Of a DNA stretch of 64,000 nt, positions 21,022 through 32,846 are shown in pieces. The notes beneath the pieces were generated by a model. It saw only the letters and a program-made list of their open reading frames with translations, ran no database searches and was not told the DNA's origin. The stretch comes from Puccinia triticina (lineage: Eukaryota > Basidiomycota > Pucciniomycetes > Pucciniales > Pucciniaceae): assembly GCF_026914185.1 (NCBI RefSeq), contig NC_070560.1, forward strand, positions 8,175,501-8,239,500, in the 5' to 3' direction. How positions within the stretch are numbered: position 1 is the first letter of the stretch; each line of letters begins with the position of its first letter. A program made the position numbers and the translations under genes.

Positions 21022-22460
21022 GATAAGGATAGGGTTGTGTACAGAGGAACCTGGCTAGTAGCAGAACAACCAACACGGGTCAGCAGTGCGACAGGACGGC
21101 AAGCTACTGGTATGAGGAACAAAATGGACGCACTCGAGTTGAAGCGCTAGCAGAGGCCCCGCGGGCTCGTAACGGGTAAGGGGACGGGGAAAAGTAGGTA
21201 CGATAGTAAGGTCTGTTGGACATGGTAGCAGACGAAAGTAATAAGCCTAGAAAAGTAGTACTGGGGAGGAGTGAGGTGGATGATGAGGTGGGAGGAGGCG
21301 AGGGGAACCTTTTTTATACTCACCTCGGATTCTGTGAGGACTCATAGGGACTTAAGGACCCGTAGTCCTTTTGCCCCATGCGCGGGCTCTGAACGGAGGC
21401 CACAGACCATTGGTAACTAGAGGTTGGATCGTTCGACTCGACCGAATAGGAACCCCAGATAGAGTCGAGCCGGACGGCGTGCGGGGCCATCTCTCCCTCC
21501 GGAACGATACGTACTCGAACCCACGGCCAGGTCTTGAGAAGCCGGCTGTTGTAGGAAGCGGAAAGAATGCGGCAATTAGTCTTACCGTCTTAGGGCCGGC
21601 CGCTATGAGATCGCCGGCTGGAAACCAACCTTGCCGGCGAAGGCAGCCCAATCAGAAACCCCGAAGACCTGTCAGATTCGGTGGTGCGAGTGGGGCTGGT
21701 AATAAATCTGACGGCTGCATCAGCCAACGTAACGGCCACTCAGCTGTCGAGGAAGAACACGAACGCACTTACTTCGAAAATGAACCCTGCTCACTAGCAG
21801 GGTTCAGTCTAGCTGCAGGCTTGGATGGTGCGAGACCTCGACGGCGGCGGTGATGTATCCGAGGGAATCGGAAGGTCGGCGAAGTTGTGTATGGGTCTTG
21901 AACCCCAAACCCATACGCCTTGAACTCCTGAATAAGCCATACCCCCGAAGGGGGTACGACCGACACACATACACACTTGAGACCCGAATGCGGGGTCGGG
22001 ATAGCTATTGGACGGGTACGACCAACACTAAGTACCCGGGCCCAAAGCCCGATCAGTCAACCATCAAGAACGGGTACGAGTCCCCGATCACTACTCGACA
22101 CTCGAGGCCCGCGGCCTCGACAGCGCGCACCCTGAGGCGCTGGAGCAGCAGCTGCGGCCGCCACCATAGCACAAGCAGCACCATTGGGCAACTTCGCAAC
22201 TGTGGACTGCGGACTGCGCGCAGCACTTCGACTCCCAGACACCTTAAAAATTTCCCTTCAAGAAAAGTCAGAAAAACGACAAAAGTTGAATTTTTGACCA
22301 AAATTCACCCCACCCAGCCTCTCTGACACAGTACCCAGAAGACATCCAACGGCCAAATTCCCAAGGATTCTTCATGTCACCCAGTAAAAAACTCAAGCCT
22401 CAAGCTTCCAAAATTCAAGATACGGCACTTTTCCGGTGGAATTGTCTGGGGACAGACAAT
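21022..22460 (-). other. GC-rich upstream region of the Element I antisense gene
   Basis: This 1.4 kb part of Element I is visibly richer in G and C than its LTRs. It has many short ORFs in both strands (for example 21371-21853) but none matches the antisense protein of Element II. It should contain the promoter of the minus-strand gene and perhaps a further 5' exon. The contrast in base composition is consistent with capture of the cassette from elsewhere. Confidence 0.45.
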
Positions 22461-22474
22461 AAGTTGGGGGAGGA
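22461..22474 (+). promoter_or_regulatory. Element I polypurine tract
   Basis: AAGTTGGGGGAGGA directly abuts the 3' LTR (22475), the position from which plus-strand DNA synthesis starts in LTR retrotransposons. The same 13-mer core occurs twice more just after pol. Confidence 0.85.
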
Positions 22475-23277
22475 TGTGGTAGACGGAAAAGTGAAAAATC
22501 AAAAGTTTTTTCGCATACATATATTTACTCACAATACGCCTCAAGATACCATCAAACAGACCTCAGAAATGGATTCTACGGCCAATTTTACCCCTAGTCA
22601 CCACTGAAAGCATCACCTGAACCCCGCTGGATTGGAACCTACACTTCTTTGGACACTGGACACCCATCACACGTTCAACATACCCAGTCACCAGCCTGTC
22701 ACCAGCCTCAATTCAAGGATCACAGCATTATGCTTATACAAATCACAGGATACAAACATACATCTCCCCATCAGACTGCAGTCATTACATATTATCAAGT
22801 ACTCTTCTATTTCCATATTATGATGTCATCACACACTGACTCTGCAGCCTCAGACTTCATTTATGCACCCCCTGCATCCACCTGTCAACTCATGCAGTCT
22901 ACTGTCACTTTACGCAGCCTTCATGTGGCCCTAATGCATTCTTATGACATCATTTATGTACCCCTGACACATTATGACATCATTTGTATCTACTCCCACC
23001 AGCTAAAATCCCTCACACTGTTGTCTAGATTAGTCAAAACCCTAACCCACAAGCCCTCTGGGGCTCCACTTTTGTCTATATAAGGAGCTCCCTCCTCCCC
23101 AGTTGTCAGCTCCTCAGTTCATTACTCACCAATCACAGTCACCCCAACATTTACAGTTCAGCCTTATATATATACTTAAACAACCTACATAACAACCCTT
23201 ACATTAACAATAACAACAATTTATTCAGTGTCATCAACAAGCTCATCTTGAACCAACCAACCCTATCACTTCATTAA

Positions 23278-23309
<32 letters not shown>

Positions 23310-23399
23310 ATCTGATAGTATAGAAGGGCAGAGTTTGCACCTCCATCATCCCCTTCTCCATTCAGCAAAAGGTTCTCAGGAACACTTTTGAGTCTTACA
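22475..23399 (+). repeat. Element I 3' LTR
   Basis: 925 bases, same ends and length as the 5' LTR, and every ORF read in one copy recurs unchanged in the other. It is followed by the TSD GCGT at 23400-23403. Confidence 0.95.
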
Positions 23400-24522
23400 G
23401 CGTGCATCAAAGTGGCAAAGAAAAGGTGGTAAGAAGAGGAAATAGACAAACTTTCAGCCATGTTTTGGCCAGTATTCCATGAAAGATGACAATCAAAAAG
23501 GGATGGGTTGATGCTTATCACTGGGCCCTGGCTGGGCCAATCGGATATAGCAGGTGGGGGGACCAGCCTTTCCCCACTGATCTTTGGTGGGTGAGAAAGA
23601 TTTTTGGGGAGGGGGGAAGTCAAAAAAGATGAAAAAGAATGGGGGAAGCAGCAAGCTTTTCTGATATAGCTGTATATTTGGTGTACTCTGTTGAGGAGGG
23701 AATGCCGAGAGGCTCTGCTGCTCTCGCCCTGCTGGTCTGAATTTGCAAGAATCCAGATTCCAATATCTGCTTCTTTTCACCTAAATCAACATTCAGAGCA
23801 CTCTTGGCACCAGCCATGCACAATTTCTCCATACGGAAGCCCCGGGGGGTCACAAACTGTGTTCTGCATGTAAAACAAACTTAAAATAAGTCCCCCCTGG
23901 TGGGACTCGGAGGCTCACTGTGGTTGGCGGGGAAGCCGTCTCTCCCGCTGCGCATGGAGGGACTGGTGCACAATGTCAAAAATTTGGGTGAGACAGAAGT
24001 GGTAAATGGGAGGGGAAATATTAAGGGTATGTACCATACATGTTGGTTTTTTTTTGGAATTGATAATTCCCGCATGAGTCAAAAAAGCACTTTGCCATTT
24101 TTTGACTTCAAATCTAAGTTTATTAAGACAGACAATCACAAAAACAAAAATCAAGGGTTTCCCCTACAAAATAATCAAAAATAAATAAATAAAAGCCCAA
24201 ACAAAAACACCCAGCCCAATACCCATCCTCTTCTAGAGAGGGTGCAAGTATTGGGCAGATGACTCCCAGCGCGCCGCATTTAAGGCAATTGCAAAGGGGG
24301 GCCACCAAGAATTAACTCCTCAAACTGTGCACGTGCAACAGCGGAGGGGGTTGAGTACAAACCGCCAGCTGGAAGTGCAGCGGCAGAGGATGCCCTGGGG
24401 ACATTCTTACTTGTATCAGCCCCTCCTTTATATGCCATCCAGATCCCACTGCCAATATTTGTCCAGGTTAAAACAGACAGGACCAGACCCTCCTCGGCCC
24501 TGACAACACATCCACAGCCACA
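23400..24522 (-). pseudogene. Coding-like remnants and repeat sequence right of Element I
   Basis: The stretch 23404-23665 contains the inverted partner of the repeat at 9940-10110. A minus-strand segment at 23853-23620 reads like protein (MAGAKSALNVDLGEKKQILE) and is probably part of the same decayed block as 10048-11498. From 23880 to 24522 only A-rich sequence and short ORFs are seen. No family is recognised. Confidence 0.3.
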
Positions 24523-25793
24523 ATGCTACCACCTACAGTCGCCTCTCCACTTCACGGCCTTGGCAACACATCAAACAACACCCGCAAAAATAACAGATGT
24601 AAGCAGCCGCAACAAGCATCCAATAAGCTGACCCAGGACGCTCACCATCATCACCAGCAGCAGCAACGTCTAACGGACACCCTATCATATGATTTGGACC
24701 CCCAAACAAGCACCAATGACAACAAGCTCAAAGCTCCTAATGATACGCCTTGGAGCGACCTGGCCGAGGCCCAGGGGACCCGGGACCTCCAGAACTTATT
24801 CTTTGGATCCCAAAACAACAAGCTCGAGGCGCCCACCGACCCCTACAGTGGCCGATGCTCTTTGCACTTAACACAGAATACCTTTCACCTCAACGTGCCA
24901 AGTCAGAAGGACACGGTGAGCGAATAAGCAATATCTGGTCACTTGGTGTTACCTTGTACAAGCTGGTTGTGGTTCGGACACCGTTTGAGCTCAATGTGAA
25001 AGAGGAGTTCCTGTCCAAGGAAGCATTGGACGTGTATTACCAATGGTTTGTCATACATACACCGCTTCTTTTCTTTTTGTTTTTTAAACTAATTACACAT
25101 TCCTTTTTGAAATAATAAAGCACTCTGAAAGCTGAATTCTTAGGACCTCATACGCTCTCTAGCGAACTGAAGCAGTTGTTGGTTTTGATGTTGCAACCTG
25201 ATCCCAAGGAGCGACTACAATCATGCTCCGCCGCACTGGCCCACCCGTTATTCCAATGTCCTCTTTCTTCTGACATGACCATTTGTCAACGCACCATTGA
25301 ACGCTCTCTCCCCTCGTCTGTCTTGCGCTCGCCATCCGAACCCGCGGTGACGCTCGTCACACAGAGGGTCTAGCAGCTAAGCTTCCAGTCGCGATCCAGG
25401 TCCAACTCCATAACATCGGCCAGCTTGCTAAGCTCCGGCGCCCGGGGACCAATATCACCCCCACAAAGTCGACACCTAAAGCTGTATTCAAAGATCTGCA
25501 GTCGTCCCCAAGTCAGGATCAAGGAAGACCCGCGTGACTCCTACACGCCCAGTACTTGCAGCCAAATCGCTCAACACTCCCACCACACCCCGCCAAAATA
25601 GAGTTCATGTACCCGACTGCGAAATCAAGAAGAGTGCGGTTATCAAAACAGCTACCTTGCCCCCGAGATTGATGCCCCGCAAACGGGTCCCAGTGGATAG
25701 CTCAAAGAAAACTGTCATGTCTCCCAGAGGTTCTCACACTAAAAAGGTTCTTCTCCACCAACCTACCCTCCTGCAACAAATGAAAGAAAAATA
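24523..25793 (+). pseudogene. Truncated Ser/Thr protein kinase (C-lobe) fragment
   Basis: Only the C-terminal half of a kinase catalytic domain is present. From about 24877 the frame reads TEYLSPQRAKSEGHG (the APE-motif region, here SPQ) and NIWSLGVTLYKLVV (subdomain IX), ending TPFELNVKEEFLSKEALDVY. An intron (from about 25046, donor GTTTGT, to about 25119) leads to AEFLGPHTLSSELKQLLVLM and LQPDPKERLQSCSAALAHPL (subdomain XI, with the invariant Arg in KERL), to a stop at 25373. The downstream Lys/Arg/Pro-rich frame to 25793 may be the displaced tail. The N-lobe, the glycine loop, the HRD and DFG motifs are absent; the upstream Gln/His-rich ORF (24523-24927) is not kinase. The fragment cannot be catalytic. 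Confidence 0.6.
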
Positions 25794-27191
25794 GCGGCAG
25801 TCAGCTGCACAGGCGATCTACACAAATGTTTTATCTTTTTGTCGTAATCGCTACAACCATTGTCTATTATAACATACTTCAGTCTTCACACATCAAACTC
25901 AATGTTTCTTTGAAATAGTCTTGAATTACTCTCTGTCATCTTCCAATCCGTCCCAGCGTGTTCCTACATCCTCAATCACCACCTTTGTTCCTCTCCAGCC
26001 ACATATAGACTTTGCATAGATGCAAGATGCAGCATATAATTGTTGTTGTGAACATTTAGATTTGCTTTTTTAGGTTTCAATGCCCTTGTTCAATATTGTT
26101 TTGCTCACCCAAAAAACACTCCAAGACCATTGTTCTTATACCTACATTGCTTATTATATCTATTGAAGTTAGAAGCACGCACCAACTTTCTTGTTTTGTA
26201 GATGAAATTCATTTCCATCTTGTGTATCACAACACTCATTTCTTCCCTACATTGTTTTCCTTTGTTGCATATAAACTTATCCTGTATTGCTCCCCTAAAC
26301 TCTCAAACTCTTAAAGCCATGATTATTTTGCTTGTATATATTGCAAGTTGTATACCCTTCACATTGTTATTTACACTTTTTCTGCTTATTTATATACACT
26401 GTTTGTATACATATATATATATAACCCATGCTTTTCCCTTTTTTTTTCCTGGTACTTTTCTTCTTGCTGTTTGATTCTCTCGTATCACTCTCTGCACTCA
26501 CTCTGTATCTGCTCTGCCAACCTCTTTTGGCGGCCAGTCACTACATACTTGACACTGTTGTTTCTCTTGTTTTGGCCTGCTTGAGCTTCTACATATTGTT
26601 TGTTGAGGAAGAAAGTACGTACATACCATGCTGGGGGTCTTGTCTTTGCTGCCAACCTACACATCATACAGCTACATGAAATCAATGTAAATATGCAAAA
26701 AGGGAAAGAAAGAATTTTTCTGATATGTATTGAACCTGATTCAAGTGGTTGGGTGGGTAGGATGTTCTTCCCCAGTGGCAGAGAGGGAAACTCAGGGATG
26801 TCTCAAGGGAGATGAAGATTGGGAAGTCTCTGTGTGAGATTTGGGGTCGGCATGGGGCAATCTTCTGGTGTGAATTTTGGATAGACAGGGGGATTAACCA
26901 CAGGGCTATAGGGACTGAACCTGAAGTCTGCAGCGGCGAAGCCACCTTGGCCTCTAGTAGGTTCACCTAAATTGGTGTAACACAGGAGTCAGTTCTTGTG
27001 CTCATCACCCCTGGTCCCTCCCATCCATGTCACTCCTCACACTTACCACCAACCTACAGAATGTCAAAACGGACCCAGGTACCAAATCTACCGCCGGTAC
27101 CCGCGTGTTTTTTGCAAAAAAAGGGCACCCGGCACCGCATCCAGCACCGCCAGGCGGGTACCAGCGGTCTTTTAGGCGGGTGCCACGGGTA
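25794..27191. other. AT-rich intergenic region
   Basis: There is no supported gene. The sequence is pyrimidine- and AT-rich with a short (AT)n run near 26411-26422. ORFs of 70-94 codons are low-complexity. The segment 27070-27190 is GC-rich with repeated GGGTACC-like motifs and immediately precedes the TSD of Element III. Confidence 0.5.
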
Positions 27192-27196
27192 CCAGC

Positions 27197-27889
27197 TGTC
27201 ATGCGACAGAAGGATCTGACCTTCTTAAGATAAAAGGACAAATCAAATCTTGGAGTTGCAACGGGCCAATAACCTTCTCGGCCATCGACATGAAATCTTC
27301 TAGCAGCAAGGGATCAATAACCATTCTTGATCTCTTGCTTGAACCATCAATCGCGTTGAATCATCAATTGCACCCAGACACAAATCCAAATCTAACCAAC
27401 TATCATTCTAAAAATCCCAGTCAATTTCTGTCTTAATCTTCGGCGCAGGATCCTTGAGTAAATAACCTCCTTCTCACTCTCAGTTATCTAGCGGCCACAC
27501 TTTCAATCAATCCCTCGCAGGACTCAAACAACCCATTGCCAAAGTCAATAGGCACCACTAGTTTGGTTTTCATCATTATGCCCCTGTCCTGTTTCATGAC
27601 ATGCAGTATTCCTTGTGTGCGTGTTCTCTATATGTACGGTTGCTTGTATCATGTTTTCCTCTTTCCTCATCAAAATAAGATTATAGTTTCAAGCATTCTT
27701 GGTTGCCTTCTTGTGCAATTTCTATTCCGTGTCCCTCCTAGTGTCTCTAGCTTAGAGTCCGATTATCAAAGCATTTCTCTGAAGTCAGAAGCTACTTCCA
27801 ACTCAGCCTCTCCTTGCTGTTAGTCTTTCACCACTTCCTTTCCTTCCCCAAGTGCCCACCCGTCTGCCTGTACCAGGCACCATGTGACA
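27197..27889 (+). repeat. Element III 5' LTR
   Basis: Starts TGTCATGCGACAG and ends CCATGTGACA, 693 bases. It pairs with 51852-52627, which differs by many substitutions and by internal duplications that lengthen it to 776 bases. ORFs inside (for example 27536-27823) recur in the other LTR and are not genes. Confidence 0.92.
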
Positions 27890-28174
27890 GTACCTTATTT
27901 TGATCCGGTTTTTAAAATCTTCTCCGAAAATTCCGTCAAACCCTACCCTTTGTACAGTTCTTCCAGTTCTTCCCACTTCAACATGCCGACCATCCCTTGT
28001 TCTCCAAACCAACAGTTCGCACCTCGGGCTCCAATTGACCAAACTCTGACTTCCCAAATTCCCGTTTGAGTTTCTGTCCTGGGGTTACCACCTCAAGTTC
28101 AGGTCAAACGCAGTTGTGGGTCAAGTCAGGGGCAGTTTGGCCCCCCATCAAATTCTTCTTGAAGGAGCTTCCGC

Positions 28175-29293
28175 GGTTCGCGTTGTGGGGAGGATGAGGA
28201 TTCCTACAATGATGAACAACTGGAATATCAAGACCAAGACCCAGCCATCAACGGAGAGGAGATCAATGATACTCTGGACGGTCACAATTTCCCGGAGCCG
28301 TCCCCTGGCCCTGAACCGAATCCTCTTCCTGCTTCCAACTCCGTCATGGCGCCCCCAACACCTGTTTCAAACAAGTCGTTAGCCCAAGCCATTCAGCTCT
28401 TGGCTACCATTGTGGGCCAAGGAGCGTTACCAGTGGTTGTTTCAGAACCAGCCCCTCGACCTTCTTTCCGAACTCCCAAGATGAAGAAACTAGATCCTTT
28501 CAATGGTTTTTCTCCCAGCAAACTCCAAGTCTTCTTGCAGCAATGCAAGTTGATTTTCCTGAACAATCCTCACACGTTTCCCACTGATTGTGCCCAAACG
28601 CTCTGTGCCTCATCATATCTGACTGGCAAAGCATTTGACTGGGTCCAACCCTACTTGGAGGTTTTGGAGAATGCGGCTCCAGATTTATTGATGAATTCCT
28701 GGGTTGTTTTTGAAGCTCAGATTGTCACCCTCTTTGGCAATCCAAGCAAGCTCTGCGCCACCGAACATCAAATCAACATGCTTGTGATGAAAGAGACGGA
28801 TCACGCCTCCAACTACATCGCCAGTTTCCAAGCCCTTCAGTCCTGCCTTCCGGGTTGGGGTGATCGCCCATTGATGTTTCATTTCTGGAAAGGCCTTCCC
28901 TCACGCATTCTTGACCTCTTGTCCCAGAACAACGCTGAGGAGTTTCTCAATTTCGGGGAACTCATCAATGCGACTCTCCGCATTGATGCGCACTACCATG
29001 AACGTCAGAAGGAAAAATGACGCAAGAACAACTCTCACCCCGCCCAGGCCAAGAAGGACAACTCTGGAAAGACGACCACCAACGCAGGACAAACCGGCCC
29101 CGCCTCCGGATTGTCCACCTCCAAGCCGACTTCAAAGGCTGCCATGGAGATCACTAAGGTGCTCACTGATGGCCACCTGCAGGCGGTCGAGAAGGAGCGG
29201 AGATTGAAGGCTGGATTGTGTTTGTACTGTGGGGGTCAACATGAGTTTGAGGATTGCGCCAAGCGCGCGGCCCGCAAGTCGGGAAAAGTTTAA
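28175..29293 (+). pseudogene. gag: Element III gag with one premature stop
   Basis: The clearest ATG is at 28346 (MAPPTPVSNKSLAQ), but the same frame stays open upstream through an acidic, Pro-rich segment. The capsid region (KLDPFNGFSPSKLQVFLQQC … FWKGLPSRILDLL) is typical of chromovirus Gag. A TGA at 29018-29020 interrupts an otherwise open frame, most simply a CGA arginine codon changed to TGA. The frame then continues to a zinc knuckle (CLYCGGQHEFEDC, about 29219) and ends at TAA 29291-29293. Confidence 0.85.
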
Positions 29294-30110
29294 GTAGTTG
29301 TTTTGATCAATGCAAAGACAACTATGTGATTTCCCAAAGTGCCATTGACCCTATCCCTTTTTCTTTCTTGCCCCTTGAGCCAATAATCTGTCTGTTGAAG
29401 ACAGCCCCTTCAAATCAACTACGGTTGATTCTCTTTAGGGAAAATTCGCCATACTCTGTGCTCATTGACTCTGGAGCTACACGTTCCTTTGTCAGCCAGA
29501 GGCTGATAGATTCTTTTTCAATTCACACCTCCCCATTGGAGAAATCAATCCCTCTTTTTTCCTATAGTTCCTCCTCGGAGCCCATGCAATGGCTTTCGAG
29601 TAAGGTTTGATGGACTTTTCATATCTCTTTGTTCCCAACCTTTGAATGGGAATGCCTGGTCATAGATGCAACCGGTAATGATGACACCATACTCAGCTAT
29701 GATTTCTTAACTCATTGGAACCCAGATATTAATTGGTCCAAGGGAGTAATTAACCCTTGTCCAAGCATTTCAACCAGTTTGAATGAGTCTCTCCCCTTTT
29801 CTTCTCAGGAACACGTCAGCCTGAGATCAATTATTGCTTTATCCAGCAATGGTTCTCTGCCAGCCAACATGCATTTGGCTGGAAATCCATCAACTTTTTT
29901 GCCATTAGTGGTATATTCCCCTCTCCAGGACAAGTGCGCATTCAATTCTCAAGAAGCGCTACTGAGGGTCATCACAACCGGTTCTCACCAGGAAGTCTTT
30001 GAAGGCAACTTTTTTGATGAGGAACCAGCAGATCTAGAAACCATTTTACCAACCATTTCTTTTGAGTATCACAAGTTTGCATCTGTGTTCTCAACAATTT
30101 TAGCAGATAA

Positions 30111-30334
30111 ACTTGTAGAGACTGTAAAATGAAGATGTGTCTGGTGAGAGTCAAACTCACAACCTCAGCTATGCTGAGACACATACTAGAATGCTGCCTT
30201 TACCAACTAGGCTACAGACGCTTGTGGCTGCCAGCTGGGTGGTTGGTTGGTAGTGCTCATGGGTCAATCCAACAGCCCTCCATACTGTGGTAATACATCA
30301 TGGTAGCAGACTAACAGACAACCCAAAAAAACTT
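30111..30334. repeat. Small insertion carrying a tRNA-like sequence, inside Element III
   Basis: The protein frame reads ILADKL up to about 30110 and resumes PPRRSCDHHIDL at about 30335, a junction continuous in related chromoviruses, so roughly 220 bases were inserted. Both edges show AAACTT, consistent with a short target duplication. On the minus strand the insert has about 110 bases, then a tRNA-like module, then TTTT near its end. It may be a tRNA-derived SINE or a captured tRNA region. Confidence 0.55.
30136..30221 (-). tRNA. Class II tRNA-like sequence (Leu/Ser-type), probably a pseudogene
   Basis: On the minus strand the acceptor arms GCGTCTG and CAGACAC pair at 6 of 7 positions. The D arm is GCC…GGC with the perfect A box TAGCCTAGTTGG. 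A long variable hairpin CTCAGC-ATA-GCTGAG marks a class II tRNA. The T arm is GTGAG-TTTGACT-CTCAC, a near match to the B box, and TTTT follows downstream. The anticodon arm pairs poorly, so the identity cannot be read (TAG or CTA fall in the loop). It is therefore called tRNA-like rather than a working gene. Confidence 0.5.
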
Positions 30335-32846
30335 CCCCCTCGGCGAAGCTGCGATCATCACATTGACCTTATTGGTCCAGTGCCCAAAAAAGGTACTATT
30401 TACCAATTGTTGGAACCCAAGGACAAGGTCCTCCGGGACTACATTTCAGAGAATGTAGAAAAAGGTTTCATTTGACCCAGTTCATCACCAACTGGTTTCC
30501 CTGTTCTTTTTGTCCCCAAGCCAATGGCTCTCTTTGTCTTTGTGTGGATTACCGCCGACTCAACGCGGTAACAAGAAAAAATTCTTACCCTATCCCTCCA
30601 ATGTCCCATTTACTCACCACATTTGCTGACACACAAGTCTTCTCAAAAATTGATCTTCGAGGCGCTTATCACTTAATCAGGATAGCTGAAGGCCATGAAT
30701 ATCTCACGGCGTTTAATACCCGTCATGGTGCTTTTGAGCACTTGGTAATGCCTTTTGGGCTTACCAACACTCCTGCCACTTTCCAAGCCTTAATTATGAA
30801 TGAAATTCTGGGCAACTTGGTCAACGTTTGTGTTGTTGTTTATTTGGATGACATTCTCATTTATTCGCGCTCTCAATCTGACCATGAGGGTCATGTTAAG
30901 GAAGTTCTCCAAAGACTCCATAGCAATAACCTCTATGCAAAAGGATCTAAGTGTATTTTCCATGCCACGGAAGTTACCTTCCTAGGCTATGTTCTTAGTC
31001 TTTCGGGTCTCACCATGGACCTGGACAAGGTGCAACGCATCCTTGATTGGCCTGAACCAACTTCAGTCAAGGGAGTTCAATCTTTCTTGGGCTTTGCAAA
31101 TTTTTATCAAAGGTTCATTCAGGATTATGCTGGCACCATTACCAATCTTAATGCTCTAGTAAAGACGGACACGCCGTTTGTCTTACAGAGCAAGCTCGAC
31201 ATGAGTTTGAGGAGCTTAAGCGTCGTTTTACGACTGCTCCCATCTTGCGTCATTTCAACAGTTCTTTTCATACTCTGGTTGAGACAGATGCTAGCGATTA
31301 TGCTATCGCCGGTGTTTTGTCTCAGTTCGTTGAGGCCTTAGTTCAATCTTCAAAACACCCGGTGGCTTTTGAGAGCAGAAAATTGAAGGCCGGAGAGCTA
31401 AATTATGAAATTCATGATAAAGAGCTCTTGGCGATAATTTTCTGTTTGCAGAAGTGGCGCGCATACTTATTCAGCGTATTGTCCACTGTTGAAGTCATCA
31501 CGGATCATGATGCACTAAAGTACTTCATGATCACTAAGGTCCTTACTCGCCGACAGGCCAGATGGGCTGAGTTTCTTGGCCAATTGAATTTCATCATCAA
31601 TTTTCGCCCTGGGAGATTGTCTTGCCTTCCTGATGCGCTGACGCGCCGGGAGGATGTTTACCCCAAATCGGGGGAAACATTCGCAGACAAGAATCCGGGC
31701 AACGTTCGGCAACTCTTCAAAACTCAGGACGACGGATTGGTTTCCTTGTTTTCGATTTCAACCGAGGCGTTGGGAGACCGCTTGGATTCTTTCCGACTGG
31801 CTCAACTGAACGATTTCAAACTAAGGAATATCCTTGAAGACTTGAAGAAGGGAAGAAGCCGTAAACGTTTCACTTTGGACATCAAGACCAACCTCTTGCT
31901 TTACGATGATCGGTTGTATGTCCCGGACAATGATTCCATGATGTTGGAGGTCTTATTGACACGCCACGACTCAGCCTTGGCGGGCCATTTTGGTCAAGAC
32001 AAGACTCAACAGCTGATTTCTTGGGATTTCTACTGGCCACGAATGACCAAGGAGATTCGCGATTATGTGTCTAGTTGTTATCACTGCCAGCGGAACAAGA
32101 CTCCAAGACACAAGAAATACAGTCTACTCCAACCTCTCCCAATTCCACCACATCCCTGGGATTCTCTCTCCATGGATTTTATCTCTCAATTGCCGGACTC
32201 AAACGGTTTCGATGCAATCCTTGTCATTGTGGACCGCTTCTCAAAAATGGCTCTCTTCATCAAGACCCAGATTACCGCTACTGCTGAGGCCTTGGCCAAC
32301 CTCTACGTGGAATTCGTGTTTTCAAAGCACGGGCTGCCTTCGAACATAGTTTCGGACAGAGGATCGCTATTTGTCTCGACTTTCTGGACCGGACTGTGCG
32401 ATCAATTGAAAATTACACGCAATTTGTCCACAGCCTACCATCCAGAATCAGACGGACAGACAGAGCGAATCAATCAAATCCTTGAGCAGTATCTTCGTAT
32501 GTTTGTAAATTACCAGGAGGACGACTGGAGTGCTTGGCTGCCTCTAGCCGAGTTTTCATACAACAATTAAACCCATTCGGCTATGAAGCATTCTCCTTTC
32601 TATACCCTTTACGGACGACATCCAGTTTTCGACTCGATCCACGTGGACGACTCGAAACCCGCCTCCGACTATCTGAAGAAGATCGAATCGGCTCAGCAAG
32701 ACATCAAGACAAATTTGGAGGCCGCCAACGAGTGCTACAAGACAGCGGCAGACTGGCATCAACTTGAAGCTCCGGCCTTTTCAGTAGGCGATTCAGTATG
32801 GCTGGACGCCTCAAACATCAGATCGACTTGACCAACGAAAAAATTA

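Larger units (their letters stand above)
11503..23399 (+). mobile_element. Element I: Ty3/gypsy LTR retrotransposon with antisense accessory gene
   Basis: The element is 11,897 bases with 925-base LTRs that look identical where compared, bounded by a 4-bp TSD GCGT (11499-11502 and 23400-23403). Order: 5' LTR, leader, gag with zinc knuckle and protease (13035-15518), pol with RT, RNase H and integrase in the -1 frame (15515-19081), a 3.4 kb 3' region with an antisense multi-exon gene, a polypurine tract and the 3' LTR. The RT-RH-IN order places it in Ty3/gypsy; no chromodomain is seen. The LTR ends (TGTGG…GAGTCTTACA) and the sequence directly after the 5' LTR (GGGAGTCCCCAACGTGAT) are shared with Element II. 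Intact ORFs and matching LTRs indicate a young, possibly active copy. Confidence 0.95.
29294..32834 (+). pseudogene. pol: Element III pol, 5' part: protease, RT, RNase H, integrase (broken)
   Basis: Protease is marked by LIDSGATRSFVS (about 29460). RT has KIDLRGAYHLIRI, MPFGLTNTPATF and the catalytic VVYLDDILIYS (about 30840). RNase H follows with VETDASDYAIAGVLSQF (about 31279) and DALTRRE. The integrase zinc finger runs from HFGQDKT to CYHCQRN; the core has Asp in SMDFIS, Asp in SDRGSLF and Glu in DGQTERIN (about 32450). The frame is broken by stops at 29608, 30473, 32568 and 32829, by frameshifts near 30520 and 31190, and by the tRNA-like insert. The coding part is cut at 32846 by the foldback element and resumes at 50850. 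Confidence 0.9.
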
